64,000 nucleotides of DNA from Sphingomonas gei (GCF_004792685.1 NZ_SRXT01000001.1:620001-684000); one strand, 5' to 3'; positions 35,114 to 44,979 are shown, numbered from the stretch's first letter. The notes: generated by a model from the letters alone, not told the origin. Made by a program: numbers and translations.

Positions 35114-36096
35114 GCGCCCAGCAACCGCGCGGCGAGCGGCGCGTGATAGGTCAGCACGCCCGAGCAGCCGGCGCGCTTGAACGCCATCAGCGTCTCCATC
35201 ACCAGCGCCTCGCGCTCTCCTGCCCCCGCCGCGGCGGCGGCTTCGATCATCGCGTATTCACCGGAGACCTGATAGGCGAATACCGGCACTTCGAAGGCAT
35301 TCTTCACACGCACTATGATGTCGAGATAGGGCAGGCCGGGCTTGACCATCACGCTGTCGGCACCCTCGGCGATGTCGAGCGCGACTTCGCGCAGCGCCTC
35401 CTCGGAATTGGCCGGGTCCATCTGATAGGTCTTCTTGTCGCCCTTGAGCAGACCGCGGCTGCCGACGGCATCGCGGAACGGGCCGTAAAAGGCGCTCGCA
35501 TATTTGGCGGCATAAGCCATGATCTGGACATTGGTGTGCCCACCCGCCTCGAGCGCGGTACGCATCAGCCCCACCCGCCCGTCCATCATGTCCGAAGGCG
35601 CGACGATGTCGGCGCCTGCCTCGGCCTGGACCAGCGCCTGCTCGGTGAGAATGGCCGCGGTCTCGTCGTTGAGGACATAGCCGGCGGCGTCGACCAGGCC
35701 GTCATGGCCGTGGCTGGTATAGGGATCGAGCGCGACATCGGTGAGCACGCCGATCCCGGGCACCGCATCCTTGATCGAGCGGATCGCGCGGCACATCAGA
35801 TTGTCGGGGTTGAGCGCTTCGCGGCCGTCGTCGCTGCGCAGCCCCGCCGGCGTGTTGGGGAACAGCGCCAGGCACGGGATGCCCAGCGCCGCCGCTTCCC
35901 TGGCGCGCTCGGCGATTGCCTTGACCGACCAGCGCGACACGCCCGGCAGCGACGCGATCGGCTCTTCCGCATCGCCTTCGGTGACGAACAAGGGCCAGAT
36001 CAGGTCGGCGGGGGTGAGAACGGTTTCGGCATGCATCCGCCGGCTCCACGCGGCGGCACGGGTGCGGCGAAGGCGAAGCGCGGGATAGTGACTCAT
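35110..36096 (-). CDS. hemB: Delta-aminolevulinic acid dehydratase (porphobilinogen synthase)
   Basis: A 328-residue TIM-barrel enzyme joining two 5-aminolevulinate molecules to porphobilinogen in haem synthesis. The two Schiff-base lysines lie in AYAAKYASAFYGPFRDA and VMVKPGLPYLDII. The region TDVALDPYTSHGHDG carries Asp residues rather than the zinc cysteines, so the enzyme is of the magnesium-dependent type usual in alphaproteobacteria. The start at 36096 gives MSHYPALRLRRTRAAAWSRR, matching homologues; the open frame upstream overlaps the divergent kinase gene. Confidence 0.95.
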   Translation of the reverse strand: MSHYPALRLRRTRAAAWSRRMHAETVLTPADLIWPLFVTEGDAEEPIASLPGVSRWSVKAIAERAREAAALGIPCLALFPNTPAGLRSDDGREALNPDNLMCRAIRSIKDAVPGIGVLTDVALDPYTSHGHDGLVDAAGYVLNDETAAILTEQALVQAEAGADIVAPSDMMDGRVGLMRTALEAGGHTNVQIMAYAAKYASAFYGPFRDAVGSRGLLKGDKKTYQMDPANSEEALREVALDIAEGADSVMVKPGLPYLDIIVRVKNAFEVPVFAYQVSGEYAMIEAAAAAGAGEREALVMETLMAFKRAGCSGVLTYHAPLAARLLGA

Positions 36097-36163
36097 GGCG
36101 ACCGTTTGGGGGATCGTGGACGCGGGTGCAAGCGTTGCGCCTCTGAAACGTCGAGGAGTGACG

Positions 36164-37045
36164 ATGCCCGAATTCCATTCTGCGACGATGATCGTCAACG
36201 CGCATTCGCGGCGCGGGCGCGAACTATACGAAAAGGCGTGCAAGCGGCTGGCCGGCCTTCCCTTTCCCGTCGACGCCCATGCTGTCGAGGATCCCAAGCA
36301 GCTCGAGCCGACGCTCAAGCGCGCGCTGGCGGCGAAACCCGACCTCGTCATCCTAGGAGGCGGCGACGGGACGGTCAGCGGGCTGGTCGATTTCGTCAAG
36401 GGCACCGGCGCGGCGCTGGCGGTGCTGCCGCTCGGCACCGCCAACAGCTTCGCGCGCTCGCTCGGCATCCCGCTCGACATCGACGGCGCGATCGACGTGA
36501 TCGCCAATGGCGCGCTGCGCCGGATCGATCTGGGCATGATCGACGGCGATTATTTCGCCAATTGCGCGGCGCTGGGGCTGTCGCCGCAGATCGCCGAGAA
36601 TGTGCCGCCGCAGCTCAAGCGCTGGTTCGGCCGCGCCGGCTATCTGAGCTGGGCGGCGTTCGAGTTCACGCGGTTCCAGCCGTTCACCCTGATCGTCGGC
36701 GAAGGCGCCGAGGCAAAAAGGCTGCGCGTCGTCGAGGTGCGCATCGCCAATGGCCGCTTTCATGGCGGCACCGAGTTGATCGACGAGGCAAGCGTCGACA
36801 GCGGCGAGATCGTCGTCCAGGCGGTGCGCGGCCATGCCCGGCGCCGGCTGCTGCGCAACTGGGTCAACGGCGTGTTCCGGCGCGAGGCGCGGCACGAGGA
36901 TACGGTGAGCTTCTCGGGCAAATCGCTGCGCATCGCGACCGAGCCGCCGCTGCCGGTGTCGATCGACGGCGAAGTGCTCGCGCATACGCCGATCACCGCG
37001 CGCATCGCGCCGGCGGTGATCGACGTCATGGTGCCAAGGAGCTGA
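36164..37045 (+). CDS. Diacylglycerol-kinase-catalytic-domain lipid kinase
   Basis: A 293-residue cytoplasmic lipid kinase of the DAGK_cat/YegS type. It has the ATP-binding LVILGGGDGTVSGLVD with the GGGDGT core, and the family LPLGTANSFARSLGIP. I chose the ATG at 36164 (MPEFHSATMIVNAHSRRG), preceded by GAGGAG, rather than 36095, which overlaps the divergent hemB start codon. The substrate could be diacylglycerol or a sphingoid base; the sequence alone does not tell. It is divergent from hemB and followed by a REP-like pair. Confidence 0.88.
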   Translation: MPEFHSATMIVNAHSRRGRELYEKACKRLAGLPFPVDAHAVEDPKQLEPTLKRALAAKPDLVILGGGDGTVSGLVDFVKGTGAALAVLPLGTANSFARSLGIPLDIDGAIDVIANGALRRIDLGMIDGDYFANCAALGLSPQIAENVPPQLKRWFGRAGYLSWAAFEFTRFQPFTLIVGEGAEAKRLRVVEVRIANGRFHGGTELIDEASVDSGEIVVQAVRGHARRRLLRNWVNGVFRREARHEDTVSFSGKSLRIATEPPLPVSIDGEVLAHTPITARIAPAVIDVMVPRS

Positions 37046-37072
37046 CTGTCATATCGGCGAACTTCCACAAAT

Positions 37073-37154
37073 CGTCACCCCGGCGAAGGCCGGGGCCCAG
37101 AGCCAAAAGCGACGTCGCCCGTGATCCTGGGCCCCGGCCTTCGCCGGGGTGACG
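37073..37154. repeat. REP-like inverted pair
   Basis: Arms CGTCACCCCGGCGAAGGCC and GGCCTTCGCCGGGGTGACG with GGGGCCCAG / CTGGGCCCC extensions, in the convergent gap between the lipid kinase and valS. Confidence 0.9.
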
Positions 37155-37176
37155 AAATCAGGTTGGCGGCCTGCGC

Positions 37177-39951
37177 TTACCCCAGCCGCGCCAGCGCCGC
37201 CGTGAGCCGCTCGGCCTCGGCGGCCTTCTCGGCATGGTCCGCCCGCGCCTTCTCGACTGCCTCGGGCTTGGCGCGCTCGACGAAGCTCGGGTTGCCCAGC
37301 CGGCCGGCGAGCCCGTCGCGCTCCTTCTCCGCCGCGGCGATCGCCTTGGTCAGGCGGGTACGTTCGGCTTCGAGATCGACCACGCCGGCGATCGGCAGCA
37401 CGAAGGTCGCTTCGTCCGCGACGATTTGCAGCGAGCCTCCCTCCGGGGCCTCGCCGTCCGCCTGATCGACGCGCGCGAGCCGCGCCAGAGCCGCCGACTG
37501 ACGTTCGAGGCGCTGAGCAGTCTCGCTCGACGCATCACGCACATGCAATGGCAAGCGGGCGCCCGGCGGCACGTTGAGCTCGGTCCGCGCCGCGCGGATC
37601 TCGCTCACCAGCCGGATCAGCCAGTCGATCTCCTGCGCCGCTTCGGGATCGAGCGCGCGTGCGTCCGCCATCGGCCATTTGGCGACGATCAGTTCGTGCT
37701 CGCGCGCGCCCATCTTCGACCATAATTCTTCCGTGATGAACGGCATGAACGGGTGGAGCATGACGAGAATCTGATCGAGCACCCAGCCGGCCACCGCTCG
37801 GGTTTCGATAGCCGCGTCATCTTCAACCCGTTCGCCCTGAGCTCGTCGAAGGGCAGTTCTTTCTTCGGCCGCGTTGTCCGAAGAGGAGGACGGCGCTTCG
37901 ACAGGCTCAGCGCGAACGGGGGAAGCACCCTGGATCACCGGCTTGATCAGCTCGAGATACCAGTCGCAGAAGCGGCTCCAGGTGAATTGGTAGATCGTAT
38001 TCGCCGCCTCGTCGAAGCGCAGATCGGCGAGCGCAAGGTCGAGCGCCTGCACGCATCCCACCGTCTCGGCGATGATCCAGCGATTGACCGCAAGGCTCGC
38101 GACCGGCGGCTCGAGTGTCGCGGACGCGCCGATCCCGTTCGACTGGCAGAAGCGCGCGGCGTTCCACAGCTTGGTCGCGAAGTTGCGATAGCCCTCGACT
38201 CGCTTCTCATCCATCTTGATGTCGCGGCCCTGGCTCTCCATCGCCGCCATGAAGAAGCGCAGGGCATCGGCGCCGTATTTGTCGATCAGCCCGAGCGGAT
38301 TGACGACATTGCCCTTGGACTTGGACATCTTCTGTCCGTCCGCGGCGCGCACCAGACCATGAAGATACAGGGTCTTGAAGGGCACTTGTTTCATGAAATG
38401 CAAACCCTGCATCATCATCCGCGCATTCCAGAAGAACAGGATGTCGAAGCCCGAGATGAGGACGTCATTGGGATAGCGGCCCAGCGCCTTCACGTCCGCA
38501 TCGGGCCAACCCATCGTCGCGAACGGCCAGAGCGCCGACGAGAACCAGGTGTCGAGCACGTCGCTATCCTGGGTGAGCGTCACGCCCTCCCCGGCCTGCG
38601 CCCGGGCTTCGGCTTCGCTTTCGGCGACGTAGATGCTGCCGTCCTCGGCGAACCACGCCGGGATCCGGTGTCCCCACCAAAGCTGTCGCGAGACGCACCA
38701 AGGCTGGATGTTCTCCATCCAGTTGAAATAGGTCTTCTCCCAGCTCTTCGGGACAATCCTGGTCGCGCCCGAGCGCACTGCCTCGATCGCCGGCTTGGCG
38801 AGCGTCGCCGCGTCGACATACCATTGGTCGGTCAACCACGGCTCGATCACTACCCCCGAGCGGTCGCCATAGGGTGTCTGGATCGTGCGCGGCTCAGAAT
38901 CGTGCTCCTCGCCGTCCTTGTCGACATGCAGTACAAGGAAGCCCTCTGCCTTGAGCCGCTCGACCACTGCCTCGCGCGCCTCGAACCGGTCGAGCCCGAG
39001 CAGCTCCACCGGGATCAACCCATCGCTGGTCTGGGTGATCTGCGCTTTCGCGTCGAGCATGTTGAGCATGTCGCGCGCCTCGATTCCCGCGCGGCGGCCG
39101 ACTTCGAAATCGTTGAAGTCGTGCCCCGGGGTGATCTTGACTGCGCCCGAGCCGAGCTCGGGATCGGCATGGTCGTCGGTGATGATCGGGATCAGCCGCC
39201 CGGTGATCGGCAGCCGCACCTTCTTGCCGACCAAAGCCGCATAGCGCGTGTCGCTGGCGTTCACCGCCACTGCCATGTCGGCGAGCATCGTCTCGGGCCG
39301 CGTGGTCGCGACCTGGATGAACCCGCTGCCGTCCTCGAGCGGGTAGCGCAGATTCCAGAAGCTGCCCTTGATCTCGCGGGTCTCGACCTCGAGGTCGGAA
39401 ATCGCGGTGCCGAGGCCCGGATCCCAATTGACCAGTCTTTTGTCGCGATAGAGCAGCCCCTGCCTGTGCAACTCGACGAACACTTTCAGGACGGCTTTCG
39501 AGAAACCCTCGTCCATCGTGAAGCGCTCGTTCGCCCAGTCCATCGAGCAGCCGAGCCGGCGGAGCTGCTGGGTGATCTCGCCGCCGCTCTCTTCCTTCCA
39601 TTCCCACACCTTCGCGACGAATTCCTCGCGCGTGAAATCGGTGCGCTTCTGTTGCTTCGCGTTGAGCTGGCGCTCGACGACCATCTGTGTCGCGATGCCG
39701 GCATGATCGGTGCCGACCACCCAGCGGGCATCCTTGCCCTTCAGCCGCGCATGGCGGACGAGCACGTCCTGCAGCGTATTGTCGAGCGCGTGGCCGATAT
39801 GGAGGCTGCCGGTGACGTTTGGCGGCGGATTGACCAGGGTCCACGGATCGGCACCGGGGCGCTCGGGCGCGAACAGGCCTTTGGTTTCCCAATGCGCGTA
39901 CCAGCGGGATTCGAGTCCGGCGGGGTCGAAGGTCTTGGGGAGCTCGGTCAT
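37177..39951 (-). CDS. valS: Valyl-tRNA synthetase with an in-frame repeat insertion
   Basis: A 924-residue class I synthetase. HIGH is at LHIGHALDN (about residue 51), the editing domain lies in the middle, and KMSKS is [10 protein letters not shown]. The anticodon-binding domain follows (ITEELWSKM) and the C-terminus is a coiled coil ([18 protein letters not shown]) that contacts tRNA. At residues ~675-710, between KPVIQG and [13 protein letters not shown], there are about 35 extra residues translated from a palindromic repeat (see 37828-37919). Homologous enzymes would be expected to run directly across this point. The reading frame is kept. valS follows popZ in this family of bacteria; here an S9 peptidase gene and a repeat intervene. 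Confidence 0.95.
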   Translation of the reverse strand: MTELPKTFDPAGLESRWYAHWETKGLFAPERPGADPWTLVNPPPNVTGSLHIGHALDNTLQDVLVRHARLKGKDARWVVGTDHAGIATQMVVERQLNAKQQKRTDFTREEFVAKVWEWKEESGGEITQQLRRLGCSMDWANERFTMDEGFSKAVLKVFVELHRQGLLYRDKRLVNWDPGLGTAISDLEVETREIKGSFWNLRYPLEDGSGFIQVATTRPETMLADMAVAVNASDTRYAALVGKKVRLPITGRLIPIITDDHADPELGSGAVKITPGHDFNDFEVGRRAGIEARDMLNMLDAKAQITQTSDGLIPVELLGLDRFEAREAVVERLKAEGFLVLHVDKDGEEHDSEPRTIQTPYGDRSGVVIEPWLTDQWYVDAATLAKPAIEAVRSGATRIVPKSWEKTYFNWMENIQPWCVSRQLWWGHRIPAWFAEDGSIYVAESEAEARAQAGEGVTLTQDSDVLDTWFSSALWPFATMGWPDADVKALGRYPNDVLISGFDILFFWNARMMMQGLHFMKQVPFKTLYLHGLVRAADGQKMSKSKGNVVNPLGLIDKYGADALRFFMAAMESQGRDIKMDEKRVEGYRNFATKLWNAARFCQSNGIGASATLEPPVASLAVNRWIIAETVGCVQALDLALADLRFDEAANTIYQFTWSRFCDWYLELIKPVIQGASPVRAEPVEAPSSSSDNAAEERTALRRAQGERVEDDAAIETRAVAGWVLDQILVMLHPFMPFITEELWSKMGAREHELIVAKWPMADARALDPEAAQEIDWLIRLVSEIRAARTELNVPPGARLPLHVRDASSETAQRLERQSAALARLARVDQADGEAPEGGSLQIVADEATFVLPIAGVVDLEAERTRLTKAIAAAEKERDGLAGRLGNPSFVERAKPEAVEKARADHAEKAAEAERLTAALARLG
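37828..37919. repeat. Palindromic repeat inside the valS coding region
   Basis: The left arm at 37828-37854 (CCGTTCGCCCTGAGC, then TCGTCGAAGGGC) and the right arm at 37893-37919 are inverted copies matching at most of 27 positions. They are separated by a 38-nt centre with its own small stem (CTTCGG/CCGAAG). Translated on the valS strand it gives the PVRAEPVEA and LRRAQGERV peptides typical of sphingomonad dispersed repeats. It belongs to a family different from the CGTCAYCCCGGC elements. Confidence 0.85.
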
Positions 39952-39992
39952 GGGGAGCTCTTAGCGATGTGTGGGCGACACACACAACCCAC

Positions 39993-40074
39993 CGTCGTCC
40001 CGGCGAAGGCCGGGATCCAGAGTCGCTAGCGACGCAGCTTTTGGCTCTGGGCCCCGGCTTTCGCCGGGGTGACG
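39993..40074. repeat. REP-like inverted pair
   Basis: Arms CGTCGTCCCGGCGAAGGCC (one base off the usual head) and CTTTCGCCGGGGTGACG, between valS and the S9 peptidase gene. Confidence 0.85.
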
Positions 40075-40075
40075 A

Positions 40076-42112
40076 TCACTTGGTATATTGTCCCAGCCAC
40101 CCCAGCACTTCGCCATACCATTGCAGCGAGTTCTTCGGCTTGAGCACCCAATGGTTCTCGTCGGGGAAGACCAGCAGCTTCGACGAGATCTCGCGCCGCT
40201 GAAGCGCCGTGAACGCCGCCAGCCCCTGGGTATAGGGGATGCGGAAGTCCTTCTCGGAGGTGATCACCAGCTGCGGGGTCTTCCACGCAGTGACGTGGTT
40301 GACCGGGTTCCATTTCTCGAACGCGGCGGGGTCCTCATAATAGGTCTTGCCGCCATGTTCCCATTCGTCGAACCAGAGTTCCTCGGTCTCGTATGCCATC
40401 GCGCGCGCGTCGAACACGCCGTCATGCTGGACGATGCACTTGAACCGGTCGGGCCACTGGCCCTCGATCCAGTTCATCATATAGCCGCCGTACGAAGCAC
40501 CGAGCGCGCAGGCATTGTCGCCGTCGAGATACGCAAATTTGGCAGTCGCCGCGGCAAGACCCTTTTGCAGGTCCTCGAGCGGCCAGCCGCCCCAATTGTT
40601 GCGGATCGCGTCGGTGAAGGCCTGGCCGTAGCCGGTGCTGCCGTGGAAATCGACCGACACCACTGCGTAACCGGCGCCGGCGAACACCGCGGGGTTCCAG
40701 CGATACGACCAGCTGTTGTTGCTCGATCCCTGCGGCCCGCCATGGACGATGAACGCCACCGGCGCCTTCGCTCCCTCGGCAAGGCGCGCCGGGCGGACGG
40801 CATAACCCCACACCTTGTCGTTGTTCGCCCCGGCGAAGCTGAACCGCTCGACCTTGGGCAGGTCGATCCCGACGAGCTTCGCCGCGTTGACCGACGTCAG
40901 CCGGCTCACCTTCTTGCCGGACAGGCGATAGAAATCGTCCGGCGCGGTCAGGCTGTTCATGCTGAACACCACGCCGTTCGCAGTCGGCAGCACTGCGGAA
41001 ACGACGCCTTCCTGCGTGAGCCGCGTGACCTTGCCGCTCTTCGCATCGACGCGGAAGATCGGCTCTTCCTGGGTGTCCTGCGCCGTGACGTAGAGCGTCT
41101 TGCCGTCGGGCGCCCAGGCGATCGATGCCACCGAGCGATCCCAAGCTTCGGTCAGCGCGCGGACCTGCCCGCTGGCGAGATCGCGCAGCATCAGCACCTG
41201 GCGATCGGCTTCGTAGGTCGGGCGCGCCATCGCGAAATAAGCGAGCCATTTGCCGTCGGGCGACACGGTCGGCAGATTGTCCGTCCCGTCATTGTCATCG
41301 GTGAGGTTGACCGGCGCGGCGGAGCCGTCGGCAGGCGCCGCGAAGATGTCGAGATTGGTCGAGTTGGGCTCGGTCCGCCCTGCCTCGCGCAGTGCGAAAT
41401 AGACCGTTTTGCCGTCGGCCGACCAGCTCAGCTCCTCGCCCCCGCCGAACGGCTTTGAGGGCGTATCGCCGAGGAGTTCGCCGCCGATCGCAACGCCGTT
41501 TCCGTTGGCGCCGCTCGGCCCGAACGGCAGCACGAACAGCTGCGAGCGGTCGCCGGTCGACCAGCTGTCCCAATGGCGCACGAACATCTGGTCATAGACC
41601 CGGCCCGAACCGGCGTTCGGATCCTTCTTGACCTGCGGCAACTCGAGGCTCGGCGCGCCGGGCTTGCGATCGGCCCAGACGAGCAATTTGTCGCCGGTCG
41701 GCGCGACCTTGAAGCCACTGAACCCGCCGGGGATGTGCGTCAGCTGGGTCGGTGTACCGCCGGCCACGGGCACGCCCCACACCGCGTCTTCGCCGCCCTT
41801 GTCGGACTGGAAATACACTGTCGCACCGTCGGCCGAGAATTGTGGCGCGGTCTCGTTGATTTCGGCTTCGCCGGCCAGTTTGTCGGGCGCGGCGCCTTTC
41901 CTGCGAAGGTCGAGCCGCCACAGATCGTAGCGGCCGCGATTGGCGGCGAGATCGGTCTCGCGCTGCTGCCACACGAGCCATTTGCCGTCGGGCGACACCG
42001 CGGGCGCGCCGACGCGCGCAAGCGTCGCGACGTCCTGGATGGTGAGATCCCGCGCCAGGGCGGGCGCGGCGGCGAAAGCGAGCGTGACACCCGCGAGCAG
42101 GAGATGCTTCAT
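40076..42112 (-). CDS. S9 family serine peptidase (prolyl-oligopeptidase/acylaminoacyl peptidase type)
   Basis: A 678-residue exported peptidase. The signal peptide is residues 1-20 (LLLAGVTLAFAAAPALA). Residues ~25-400 form a beta-propeller with TolB/PD40-like repeats (VSPDGKWLVW, FSADGATVYF, SADGKTVYFA). The C-terminal alpha/beta hydrolase has HGGPQG (oxyanion region), the nucleophile Ser in LGASYGGYM, a later Asp and the His of DENHWVL. It would cleave short peptides in the periplasm. The start at 42112 replaces an upstream in-frame ATG that lacks a signal. It lies between popZ and valS, which are usually adjacent. Confidence 0.92.
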   Translation of the reverse strand: MKHLLLAGVTLAFAAAPALARDLTIQDVATLARVGAPAVSPDGKWLVWQQRETDLAANRGRYDLWRLDLRRKGAAPDKLAGEAEINETAPQFSADGATVYFQSDKGGEDAVWGVPVAGGTPTQLTHIPGGFSGFKVAPTGDKLLVWADRKPGAPSLELPQVKKDPNAGSGRVYDQMFVRHWDSWSTGDRSQLFVLPFGPSGANGNGVAIGGELLGDTPSKPFGGGEELSWSADGKTVYFALREAGRTEPNSTNLDIFAAPADGSAAPVNLTDDNDGTDNLPTVSPDGKWLAYFAMARPTYEADRQVLMLRDLASGQVRALTEAWDRSVASIAWAPDGKTLYVTAQDTQEEPIFRVDAKSGKVTRLTQEGVVSAVLPTANGVVFSMNSLTAPDDFYRLSGKKVSRLTSVNAAKLVGIDLPKVERFSFAGANNDKVWGYAVRPARLAEGAKAPVAFIVHGGPQGSSNNSWSYRWNPAVFAGAGYAVVSVDFHGSTGYGQAFTDAIRNNWGGWPLEDLQKGLAAATAKFAYLDGDNACALGASYGGYMMNWIEGQWPDRFKCIVQHDGVFDARAMAYETEELWFDEWEHGGKTYYEDPAAFEKWNPVNHVTAWKTPQLVITSEKDFRIPYTQGLAAFTALQRREISSKLLVFPDENHWVLKPKNSLQWYGEVLGWLGQYTK

Positions 42113-42180
42113 GGAGTGGAGATAAGCAGATGGTTTCGAGCGATACAATCCTCCCTCGCGCAGCGGGGAGGATGAGAAAA

Positions 42181-42660
42181 TCAGTTTCGCCCGGTGATCC
42201 GTGTGATCTCGCGCGCGACCATCGCCTCAACGACCTGTGGCAGGTTCGCGTCGAGCCAGTCGCGCAGCATCGGCTTGAGCAATTCGCGCACCAGCCCTTC
42301 GAGCGTGTCCGACCCAGCGACGTCGGGCTTCACGACGATCCGCGACAGCGCCTCGAGCGGCCCGCGCGTCGCCTCGACCGCGCGTTCGGAGAGGATCGGC
42401 TCGGCACGCGGTGCCTGCACCGGGGCAGCAACGGGCTTCTCGACCGGAGCTCGCTCGACCGGCTCGCGCAGCTCGAGCACGGCCTCATCCTCGGGATCCT
42501 CGTCCTCGACGCTCGGGGCGCGGGCAGCGGGCGTCGTCGCCGAACCGGGACGGGCGCGGCGGGTGCGCGACGCCACCGCCGCATCGCCTTCTTCGGCGAT
42601 GATGCGTTTGATCGAGGATAGGATCTCCTCCATCGACGGCTCGGTACTGATATCCCCCAT
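42181..42660 (-). CDS. popZ: Cell-pole-organising protein PopZ-like (DUF2497)
   Basis: A 159-residue acidic protein. The N-terminal helix MEEILSSIKRIIAEE and the C-terminal PLEALSRIVVKPDVAGSDTLEGLVRELLKPMLRDWLDANLP (quoted in overlapping short pieces: PLEALSRI, LVRELLKPML, WLDANLP) define DUF2497, with a low-complexity Pro/Glu-rich linker between them, as in Caulobacter PopZ. PopZ assembles a polar matrix that anchors the chromosome origin and signalling proteins. The position between tolC and valS agrees with the alphaproteobacterial gene order and supports the call. The start is the ATG at 42660; three codons upstream there is an alternative. Confidence 0.88.
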   Translation of the reverse strand: MGDISTEPSMEEILSSIKRIIAEEGDAAVASRTRRARPGSATTPAARAPSVEDEDPEDEAVLELREPVERAPVEKPVAAPVQAPRAEPILSERAVEATRGPLEALSRIVVKPDVAGSDTLEGLVRELLKPMLRDWLDANLPQVVEAMVAREITRITGRN

Positions 42661-42695
42661 GGCCGCCACGTCTCCTGTCGCTGAACGTGGTTAAA

Positions 42696-44282
42696 TCAGG
42701 GATTTCGAGGGCTTGTGTCAACCGATCGCTGCAACAGGGGATCGAGCTGGCCCGGCGGGACGATCGCGCCCTGTGCGGGCGTGCCCGTGGTGGGGGTGCT
42801 GGTGCCGGTAGGAGTCGGGTCGTCGCCCCAGTCGCCGATGCGATTGCGGACGCGCTTGTAATTGGCGGCCGGATCGTAGAGCGGCCCGCCGTCGAGCCCG
42901 AGATCCTTGGCCTCGGCGCGCCCCATCGCCGCGAGCAAGGTGAAGCCGGCGACATAGGCATCGCGCTCGGCAGTGACGTAATTGACCTGCGAGTTGAGCA
43001 ATTCCTGCTCGGCGTTGAGGATGTCGAGGATCGTGCGGGTGCCGACGCTGTTCTCGGCGCGGACGCCCTCGAGGCTCAGCCGGTTGGCCTCGACCGCGAC
43101 GCGAGTCGATTCGATCACGCGGAGCGCGCCCTGGTACGATGCATAGCTCGACCGCGCCTGCGCGATCACGCCGCGTTCGGTGAGGGTGACCTGCTCGATC
43201 GCCGCGCCCTGCCGCGCCTGCGCCTGGCGAACCTCCGCCGCCGGCCGTCCGCCCTGGAAGATCGGCAGGGTCACCTGCGCGCCGAGCGTGGTGGCGAAAC
43301 CGTTGCTGTTCACGCCCTGTGCGCGCGCCTGCGAACCGACCGAGCCGAGATAATTGTAATAATCCCCGCCGACGCCGAGGCTCACTTGCGGCAGTCGCCC
43401 GGCGCGCGCGACATTGACGTCGTAACGCGAAGCGTCGCGCGCGAGCTGCGCGGCTTCGAGGAACGGGTTGTTGGCGAGCGCGGTCTGCTCGGCAACCTGC
43501 ACGTCGTCGGGCAGATTGGGCAGCGGCGGCGGCGCGGCGAGCACCCCCGGCGGGGTGCCGATCACGCGGATATAATTTTCGCGGCTGCCGATCAGCCGCG
43601 CCTCGGCGGTGCGCAACTGGCTCTGCGCCAGCGCGAGCCGCGCTTCGGACTGGGCGACGTCGGTGCGCGTGAGATCGCCGACTTCGAAACGGTCGCGCGT
43701 CGCCTGGAGGTTGACCTCGAGGACATGGACGTTCTGCTGGTTGAGCCGGACGATCGCCTCGTCGCGCAGCACGTCGACATAGGTCGTCACGGTCTGGGTG
43801 AAGATGTCCGACTCGGCGCCGCGCAGATTGGCCTGCCCCGCATCGACGCGGGTTTCGGCCGCGCGGACCGAATTGCGCACCGCGCCGCCGCTGAATACCG
43901 GCACCGAGAGATCGAGCCCCAGCGAACCGCGCCGGCTTGGTCCGACATTCGCATCGGTATCGTACAGGCTGTTGCTGAGCGCGCCGGTGGAATTCACGCC
44001 CGGGAGCCCACGCGACCGTGCGATCGGCACGTTCTCGTCATTGGCGCGCTGATTGGCGCGTTCGCCGGCCAGGTCCGGATTGGTGTTGTATGCCTGGACC
44101 AGCGCATCGCGCAGCGTCGTCGTCGGCTGCGCCGCGGGCGCAAGTGCAGGCGTCGCAGTGGGCGGCGCGGTCTGCACCCGCACCGGAACAGTCGTGCCGG
44201 TGCGCGTCGTCGTGGTCTGCGCGGCGGCAGGCACGGCGAGCGCAGTCAGGCTCACGCCCAGCAGCAGGTTGGTCAGTCGCAT
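42696..44282 (-). CDS. tolC: TolC family outer-membrane efflux/secretion channel
   Basis: A 528-residue TolC-like protein with a signal peptide (LLLGVSLTALAVPAAAQ). Two repeats each contribute the outer-membrane strands and long helices: TLRDALVQAYNTNPDLAGERAN and QVTLPIFQGGRPAAEVRQAQ are the clearest parts. After the signal there is a Thr/Pro/Ala-rich linker of about 40 residues. It would form a trimeric channel for type I secretion or multidrug efflux. It is followed by popZ and preceded by the isoaspartate methyltransferase gene with a 16-nt gap, the usual alphaproteobacterial order. Confidence 0.92.
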   Translation of the reverse strand: MRLTNLLLGVSLTALAVPAAAQTTTTRTGTTVPVRVQTAPPTATPALAPAAQPTTTLRDALVQAYNTNPDLAGERANQRANDENVPIARSRGLPGVNSTGALSNSLYDTDANVGPSRRGSLGLDLSVPVFSGGAVRNSVRAAETRVDAGQANLRGAESDIFTQTVTTYVDVLRDEAIVRLNQQNVHVLEVNLQATRDRFEVGDLTRTDVAQSEARLALAQSQLRTAEARLIGSRENYIRVIGTPPGVLAAPPPLPNLPDDVQVAEQTALANNPFLEAAQLARDASRYDVNVARAGRLPQVSLGVGGDYYNYLGSVGSQARAQGVNSNGFATTLGAQVTLPIFQGGRPAAEVRQAQARQGAAIEQVTLTERGVIAQARSSYASYQGALRVIESTRVAVEANRLSLEGVRAENSVGTRTILDILNAEQELLNSQVNYVTAERDAYVAGFTLLAAMGRAEAKDLGLDGGPLYDPAANYKRVRNRIGDWGDDPTPTGTSTPTTGTPAQGAIVPPGQLDPLLQRSVDTSPRNP

Positions 44283-44298
44283 TCAGTCTCTTCTTTTT

Positions 44299-44979
44299 TC
44301 AGAAAGTGAAGGTCCGTAGGCGTCGGAAACCAGGCAATTCGGCACATTCGATGTCCATGAAGTCGACGAGACCGAAGCCCCCCTCGCTGCGCGTACCGGC
44401 GGCGAGCCGGGTCACGCCGCGATCGACCAATCCGGTGAGCACGCGCCCGCCGGGCTTGAGTTGCGCGACCAGTGCGTCGGGGAGCTGCTCGACCGCGCCG
44501 TCGACCAGGATCAGATCATAAGGCGCCCCCGTGGCCCAGCCGGCATCGAGCGGCCCCTGCACGACCTCTACCGTCGCCTCGGCAGCGAGCGCAGCACGCG
44601 CGAGGGCGACCAGCGCATCTTGCTCGAGCGCAACCACCGATCTGGCGAGCAGCGCGAGCAACGCCGCGGCATAGCCCCCGGCGGCGCCGACGAGCAGCAC
44701 GTGATCCCCGGGCTGGACATGCGCTTCGGTGAGCAGCCGCCCGATCACCAGCGGCGAATTGTGGCGGCGGCCGCCGACGAGCGGCAGAAGGCCGTCCCGA
44801 TAGGCGAGCGCACGATGCTCGGCGGGCAGATAGTCTTCGCGCGGCACGCGTGCCATCGCCTCGACCACGCGCGCGTCGTTGACCGCGTTGGTCCGCAGCT
44901 GACTCGCGACCATCGCGTGGCGCATCACTTCGAAGCGAGTCGCTTCGACGGGCGCAGGATCGACCGATAGGGTCATCAT
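44299..44979 (-). CDS. pcm: Protein-L-isoaspartate O-methyltransferase family
   Basis: A 226-residue SAM-dependent methyltransferase of the PCMT family. Visible parts are MVASQLRTNAVNDARVVEAM, the VPREDYLP motif, VLLVGAAGGYAAALLALLA as motif I and LILVDGAVEQLPDAL. The family motif around the SAM loop is modified (GAAGGY instead of GTGSGY). The enzyme repairs isoaspartyl residues or acts on another carboxyl group. Two adjacent ATG codons (44979 and 44976) follow GGAG; I use the first. It starts the pcm-tolC-popZ block. Confidence 0.82.
   Translation of the reverse strand: MMTLSVDPAPVEATRFEVMRHAMVASQLRTNAVNDARVVEAMARVPREDYLPAEHRALAYRDGLLPLVGGRRHNSPLVIGRLLTEAHVQPGDHVLLVGAAGGYAAALLALLARSVVALEQDALVALARAALAAEATVEVVQGPLDAGWATGAPYDLILVDGAVEQLPDALVAQLKPGGRVLTGLVDRGVTRLAAGTRSEGGFGLVDFMDIECAELPGFRRLRTFTF

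Noticed and set aside
37753..40029. 758-codon plus-strand frame opposite valS
   Set aside because: valS motifs are complete on the other strand; the plus frame gives only repetitive charged peptides.
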